Shown: one piece after another, positions 60,273-64,000 of the stretch
Layout of the letters: each line of letters begins with the position of its first letter
Position numbering within the stretch: position 1 is the stretch's first letter
Assembly: GCF_012641395.1 (NCBI RefSeq)
Contig: NZ_JABAIH010000004.1
Coordinates: 62,001 to 126,000 of the forward strand
Source: Rhizobium sp. P32RR-XVIII
Lineage (GTDB): Bacteria; Pseudomonadota; Alphaproteobacteria; Rhizobiales; Rhizobiaceae
DNA length: 64,000 bases
Direction: 5' to 3'
Made by a program: the position numbers and the translations under genes
Notes under the pieces: generated by a model
What the model saw: the letters and a program-made list of their open reading frames with translations, nothing else
The model's database searches: none
Told to the model about the DNA's origin: nothing

Positions 60273-61114
60273 GCGCCATCTCCTTCACCCGCGGTGCGGA
60301 ACATGCGGTCGAGAATGATTGCCAGGATGACGATGCAGAGACCGGCTTCGAAGCCCTTGGCCACGTTGACGGTATTGAGTGCGCGCACCACCGGTACGCC
60401 CAGCCCGTCGGCACCGACGAGCGCAGCGATGACCACCATCGATAGCGACAACATGATCGTCTGAGTGAGGCCCGCCATGATCTGCGGCGTGGCGAAGGGA
60501 AGTTCGACCTTTCTAAGCACCTGCATCGGCGTCGCGCCAAAGGATTCAGCTGCTTCCACAAGCGAAGGGGGTGTGGAGATGATGCCGAGACGCGTGAGGC
60601 GGATAGGCGCGGGGATCGCGAAGATGACGGTTGCGATCAAACCCGGAACCATGCCGAGGCCGAAGAGGATCAGTGCCGGGATCAGATAGACGAAAGTTGG
60701 AATGGTCTGCATCAGATCGAGAACCGGGCGCAGCACCGAATAGACCCAGGCTCGGCGCGCAGCCGCGATGCCAAGCGGAATGCCGACGATCATGCTCACG
60801 AAGGTTGAGGCTAGAACGAGCGCGAGCGTCTCCGTCGTCTCCTTCCAGTAGCCCTGGTTCATGATGAGCAGCAGCCCGAGACAGGTAAAGACGGCAACGG
60901 TGACCGACCGCCGCAGCCACCACGCAATCGCACCGATCGCAACGATGACGATCAAAGGGTTCGGCGCCTGCAACACGAAGAGTAGCGCATCGATGACGTG
61001 CGATAACAGGGAGGCGAGCTGGTTGAAGAACCAATCAGCGTTGGTTGTCAGCCAATCCACAAAGGACTTGGCCCAAGGACCAATCGGAATTTTAGCGTCG
61101 GTAATCCAGTTCAA
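60269..61114 (-). CDS. choW: choline ABC transporter permease ChoW
   Basis: Permease of 281 residues with several membrane segments; the N-terminus MNWITDAKIPIGPWAKSFVDWL fits the ChoW family, which requires a TTG start at 61114 since no ATG is nearby. It has the ESFGATPMQVLRKVELPFATPQIMAGL loop (EAA motif). It is separated from choX by an 81-base spacer with a hairpin. Confidence 0.87.
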   Translation of the reverse strand: MNWITDAKIPIGPWAKSFVDWLTTNADWFFNQLASLLSHVIDALLFVLQAPNPLIVIVAIGAIAWWLRRSVTVAVFTCLGLLLIMNQGYWKETTETLALVLASTFVSMIVGIPLGIAAARRAWVYSVLRPVLDLMQTIPTFVYLIPALILFGLGMVPGLIATVIFAIPAPIRLTRLGIISTPPSLVEAAESFGATPMQVLRKVELPFATPQIMAGLTQTIMLSLSMVVIAALVGADGLGVPVVRALNTVNVAKGFEAGLCIVILAIILDRMFRTAGEGDGA

Positions 61115-61158
61115 GGGCTCGCCTATCCAAAAAGAGCAACAGATCGCAATGAGGATGG

Positions 61159-61186
61159 AAACGGGGCAGAATCCGCTGCCCCGTTT
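61159..61186 (-). terminator. hairpin between choX and choW
   Basis: AAACGGGGCAG at 61159-61169 and CTGCCCCGTTT at 61176-61186 form a perfect 11-bp stem in the choX-choW spacer. Without a long U-tract it probably acts as partial terminator or mRNA 3' stabiliser so that the binding protein is made in excess. Confidence 0.6.
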
Positions 61187-61195
61187 GCGTCATCG

Positions 61196-62152
61196 TCAGA
61201 GACCGAGGCTTTTCTTGACGGCCGCAAGGCCATCACCGCTGCCATCGCGCGTCTTGACACCAGAGAGCCAGGGCTCCAGCGCCGATGGATTGGCCTTCAG
61301 CCATTCCGTCGCCGCTTTCTCCGGCTCTTCGCTGTCATTCATGATCTTGCCCATGATCTGGTTTTCCATGTCGAGCGTGAAAACCAGGTTCTTGATCAGC
61401 GCGCCGGCATTTGGGCAGTCGCTGAAATAGCCGGCCCGGACATTGGTGAAGACCTTGGCGCCGCCGAAGTCGGGGCCGAACACGTCGTCACCGCCGGCGA
61501 GGTAGGTGAGCTTGAAGTTGCTGTTCATCGGATGGGGCTCCCAGCCGAGGAAAACCACTGGCTTGCCTTCCTTGTCCGCGCGGGCGACTTGGGCCAGCAT
61601 GCCCTGTTCGGAGGACTCGACCAGTTCGACGCTCTTCATGTCGAACATGTTCTTGTCGATCATGTCGAGGATGAGGCGGTTCCCGTCGTTGCCGGGCTCG
61701 ATGCCGTAGATCTTGCCGTCCAGGTCATCCTTGTGGGCGGCGATATCCTTGAAGTCCTTGATGCCGAGCTCAGCGCCCTTGGCGTTGGTCGCGAGCGTGT
61801 ACTTCGCGCCGACCAGGTTCGGGCCGTAAGATTCGACCGATTTGTCATCGAGGAAGGGACGGACGTCCTTTTCCTGGGTCGGCATCCAGTTGCCGAGGAA
61901 GATGTCGATGTCCTTGTTCTTCAACGACTGGTAGGTAACCGGTACCGACAGAACGGTGACCTTTGGCTCATAGCCGAGGCCCTTCAGGACGACGGAGGCG
62001 GTTGCAGTGGTTGCCGTGATGTCCGTCCAGCCGACGTCCGAAAAACGGACGGTGGAGCAGCTTTCAGGATCGGCGGCGAATGCGGCTGTCGCGACGGAGA
62101 GGGCAGCGACGGCGGTAGCGGTAATGAGTTTGAATGCGCTTGTTGTTTTCAT
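61196..62152 (-). CDS. choX: choline-binding protein ChoX
   Basis: Periplasmic protein of 318 residues with a signal peptide ending near ATAAFAAD and the core VRFSDVGWTDITATTATASVVL and FLGWEPHPMNSNFKLTYLAGGD, characteristic of the ChoX/ProX-like quaternary amine binders; the aromatic residues of the ligand box are present. In S. meliloti ChoX binds choline with high affinity. It heads choXWV and has GGGAG before its ATG. Confidence 0.92.
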   Translation of the reverse strand: MKTTSAFKLITATAVAALSVATAAFAADPESCSTVRFSDVGWTDITATTATASVVLKGLGYEPKVTVLSVPVTYQSLKNKDIDIFLGNWMPTQEKDVRPFLDDKSVESYGPNLVGAKYTLATNAKGAELGIKDFKDIAAHKDDLDGKIYGIEPGNDGNRLILDMIDKNMFDMKSVELVESSEQGMLAQVARADKEGKPVVFLGWEPHPMNSNFKLTYLAGGDDVFGPDFGGAKVFTNVRAGYFSDCPNAGALIKNLVFTLDMENQIMGKIMNDSEEPEKAATEWLKANPSALEPWLSGVKTRDGSGDGLAAVKKSLGL

Positions 62153-62389
62153 TTTAGACTCCCAGTCCTACGTTCCCAAGCCAAGCACCAATAGCCGACA
62201 TTTACAAGCGATCTCAGCGCGTTTGCGGCGGATTGGGCACCCCGAATGCGACGTGCCGCAATTTTTCGTGAGAATGCCTGTCCTCTACGCTCTCCTGAAA
62301 TTTCCGTCTCCGGATTTTCTGTGATTATCGGTTCTGCCGTCTTTCCTTTGGCGATTCGAGCACTCAAGAAGCAAGGCTCGGAGAAAACG

Positions 62390-62992
62390 ATGGCAAAACT
62401 CTATTTCAACTACTCGACCATGAACGCCGGCAAGTCGACGATGCTGCTGCAGGCCTCCTATAATTATCAGGAACGCGGCATGCGTACCGTCCTGCTGATC
62501 GCTGCCTTCGACGAGCGTACCGGTAAGGGCATCATCGGCTCGCGTATCGGCCTGGAAGCGAGCGCCATCCCTTTCGAAGGACATACCGATCTCTTCACCC
62601 TCATCAAGCGACTGAGCAGCGAAGGCGAGCCGATCGCCTGCATCTTCGTCGACGAAGCGAATTTCATGACGCGCGAGCATGTCTGGCAGCTCGCCCGCGT
62701 GGTCGATCGTCTGAATATACCGGTGATGGTCTACGGGCTTCGAACAGACTTCCAGGGCAAGTTGTTTCCGGCTTCGGAAGAACTGCTTGCGATCTCGGAC
62801 GAGATGCGCGAGGTGCGCACCATCTGCCATTGCGGCCGTAAAGCGACGATGGTCGTGCGGCTCGACGCCCAGGGAAAAGTTGTTCGGGAAGGCGCGCAGA
62901 TCGACGTCGGCGGCAATGAGAAATACGTATCGCTCTGCCGCCGGCATTGGGATGACGAAATGAACGGCGAATGGCTTGCCGAGGCCGTTTGA
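62390..62992 (+). CDS. tdk: thymidine kinase
   Basis: Type II thymidine kinase of 200 residues: P-loop STMNAGKSTMLLQ near residue 9, FVDEANFM acidic site, and the C-terminal zinc cysteines in ICHCGRKA and SLCRRHW. ATG 62390 follows CGGAGAAAACG. It phosphorylates deoxythymidine in the salvage pathway. It is divergent from choX. Confidence 0.93.
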   Translation: MAKLYFNYSTMNAGKSTMLLQASYNYQERGMRTVLLIAAFDERTGKGIIGSRIGLEASAIPFEGHTDLFTLIKRLSSEGEPIACIFVDEANFMTREHVWQLARVVDRLNIPVMVYGLRTDFQGKLFPASEELLAISDEMREVRTICHCGRKATMVVRLDAQGKVVREGAQIDVGGNEKYVSLCRRHWDDEMNGEWLAEAV

Positions 62993-63043
62993 GTTCGGCA
63001 GGCGAGCCGCTAGACTGACAGCGGAGATTCTCTGGAGAGATTG

Positions 63044-64000
63044 GTGCGCAAAGCATCCTCGTTCGACAATCAACTTGAAGCAGCCGATGCGCTTGCTTCG
63101 GCGCTGCGCGCTGACGCGGCCGCATGCGCAGCCTTCGTCGAAGACTTCGCGTGCAACGGAGCGCCATCGGGTGAAGAGGCGTTTCCCGAGCAGCAGAGCC
63201 GGTTTCAGGCCTTTGCCGCAACACAGGCGAAGTTCGACGCAGGGCTGGGTGAAATCGTGGCTGGCCTCGACCGGATGGCCGCCGATGTCTTCGCGGACCT
63301 CGACAGCTTTCGCGGCCTAACCTCGCGCGAAAGGCTGATGGGCCGGTTTTCCAGGCAACGCATGTGGCGCCTGCACAGTCAGCGTGTGCGCGAGGCGCCT
63401 GTCATCGAACGGCTTCTCGATCTGCTGTCTAAATCCAATGCCGCGTCCGGATTGGCCCGCAGCCACCGTGAATTTGCCGTTACCTGCCAGAAGGCAACGG
63501 AGGACGCCCTTACCAGTATCGTCGAGCAGCGCCGGCGTCTTGTCGATGAGATCGATGTCGCGCGGTTGCGCATGAAGGACCTGAACGCGAAGGCGCTGAC
63601 GACGCAGGGACGCATCGGCGTTTACGGCGGCAGGGCTGAATGGGAGCGGATGGAGGAGGAGCGGCGCTCGCTTAAAGCAGAGGCTGACAGGATCTCTGAA
63701 GAAGAGCGGAAAATGCGCGACGAGAGCCAGCGCCGCCAGCGTTTCATTACGATGTTCCAAGCCTTTGCTGACACATTGAACAGCCAGATCGGCCTTTGCA
63801 ATGCATTGGTCCGCAAGCTGTCGATCGATACTGAAGAGCGGCTGATCGTCTACCGCGCGCAAGTCGACACGAATGTTCCCGGATCGAAAGCTAAAATAAC
63901 GCAAGAGCTATTTCCGCATATCGCCGGGCCGATTGCTCTGTTCGAAAAAGGCATGCTCGTTCCCGAGGATATCGGATCGCGCAAGTCGGCGGCGGATGCG
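63044..64000 (+). CDS. unknown coiled-coil-rich protein, cut by the right window edge
   Basis: An open frame of at least 319 codons from GTG 63044 (GGAGAGA at 63034-63040) to the window end, with no stop. The sequence is rich in alternating charged residues, for example RMEEERRSLKAEADRISEEERKM near residue 210, which predicts long coiled coils. I recognise no family. The spacing after tdk (51 bases) allows cotranscription. Confidence 0.7.
   Translation, partial: MRKASSFDNQLEAADALASALRADAAACAAFVEDFACNGAPSGEEAFPEQQSRFQAFAATQAKFDAGLGEIVAGLDRMAADVFADLDSFRGLTSRERLMGRFSRQRMWRLHSQRVREAPVIERLLDLLSKSNAASGLARSHREFAVTCQKATEDALTSIVEQRRRLVDEIDVARLRMKDLNAKALTTQGRIGVYGGRAEWERMEEERRSLKAEADRISEEERKMRDESQRRQRFITMFQAFADTLNSQIGLCNALVRKLSIDTEERLIVYRAQVDTNVPGSKAKITQELFPHIAGPIALFEKGMLVPEDIGSRKSAADA

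Noticed and set aside
63317..63904. Minus-strand open frame opposite the right-edge gene
   Set aside because: The plus-strand frame from 63044 has a ribosome site and typical codon use; this is its shadow.
1..64000. tRNA, rRNA or phage and insertion-sequence genes
   Set aside because: None found on inspection of both strands; no transposase-like frame with inverted ends.

Overview
The window looks like a chromosomal stretch of a Rhizobiaceae member (Rhizobium, Sinorhizobium/Ensifer or Agrobacterium type). Support comes from the high GC content, a bdhA-xdhA-xdhB gene order matching the operon described in Sinorhizobium meliloti, a choXWV choline transporter, a bacA gene, a membrane-bound PuuD urate oxidase, and two RIME-like palindromic repeats. 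No phage, transposase, CRISPR array, rRNA or tRNA gene was found. Nearly all genes share the same base composition, so there is no clear island.

Bases 1-7600: a split mnmC-like pair (a tRNA U34 methyltransferase and an FAD oxidoreductase) diverges from overlapping start codons. It is followed by a ureide operon: DUF1045, puuE, uraD, alc, a HEPN/MNT toxin-antitoxin pair, allA, uraH and a metallophosphoesterase. Bases 7603-20600 are mostly on the minus strand: lldD, guaD-puuD, a LysR regulator, and bdhA-xdhA-xdhB-DUF559-xdhC. With ade at 53172-54869, the window encodes the full route from adenine and guanine through xanthine, urate and allantoin to glyoxylate.

Bases 20800-33000 are a mixed region: glpK, a DUF1348/TetR pair with a perfect operator palindrome, a GlxA-type regulator diverging from an HD-domain gene, a YciI/ECF42 sigma factor/SRPBCC cassette, a Phd/PIN toxin-antitoxin pair, GNAT and LLM enzymes, map, and a PadR regulator. 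Bases 33000-45200 carry an MFS transporter, bacA, a secreted deacetylase, nnrU-like, yfgM-like and der genes, OhrR with an exported esterase, a GT4 glycosyltransferase and a kdgK-like kinase.

Bases 45300-64000 carry oppABCDF, an aglA-like alpha-glucosidase, ade followed by a DUF4160/DUF2442 pair, a LivK-type binding protein, an omega-aminotransferase, an ArsR regulator, choXWV with a HugZ-like gene, tdk, and a long unknown gene that runs off the right edge.

Most of the window is catabolic and transport metabolism for purines, choline, peptides, glycerol and sugars, as expected of a soil or plant-associated bacterium. The most unusual items are the HEPN/MNT module inside the ureide operon with its ribosome binding site in a hairpin loop, the DUF559 gene translationally coupled to xdhB, the DUF4160/DUF2442 pair coupled to ade, and several strong operator-like palindromes. 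I found no clearly new multi-gene system; these are candidates only.
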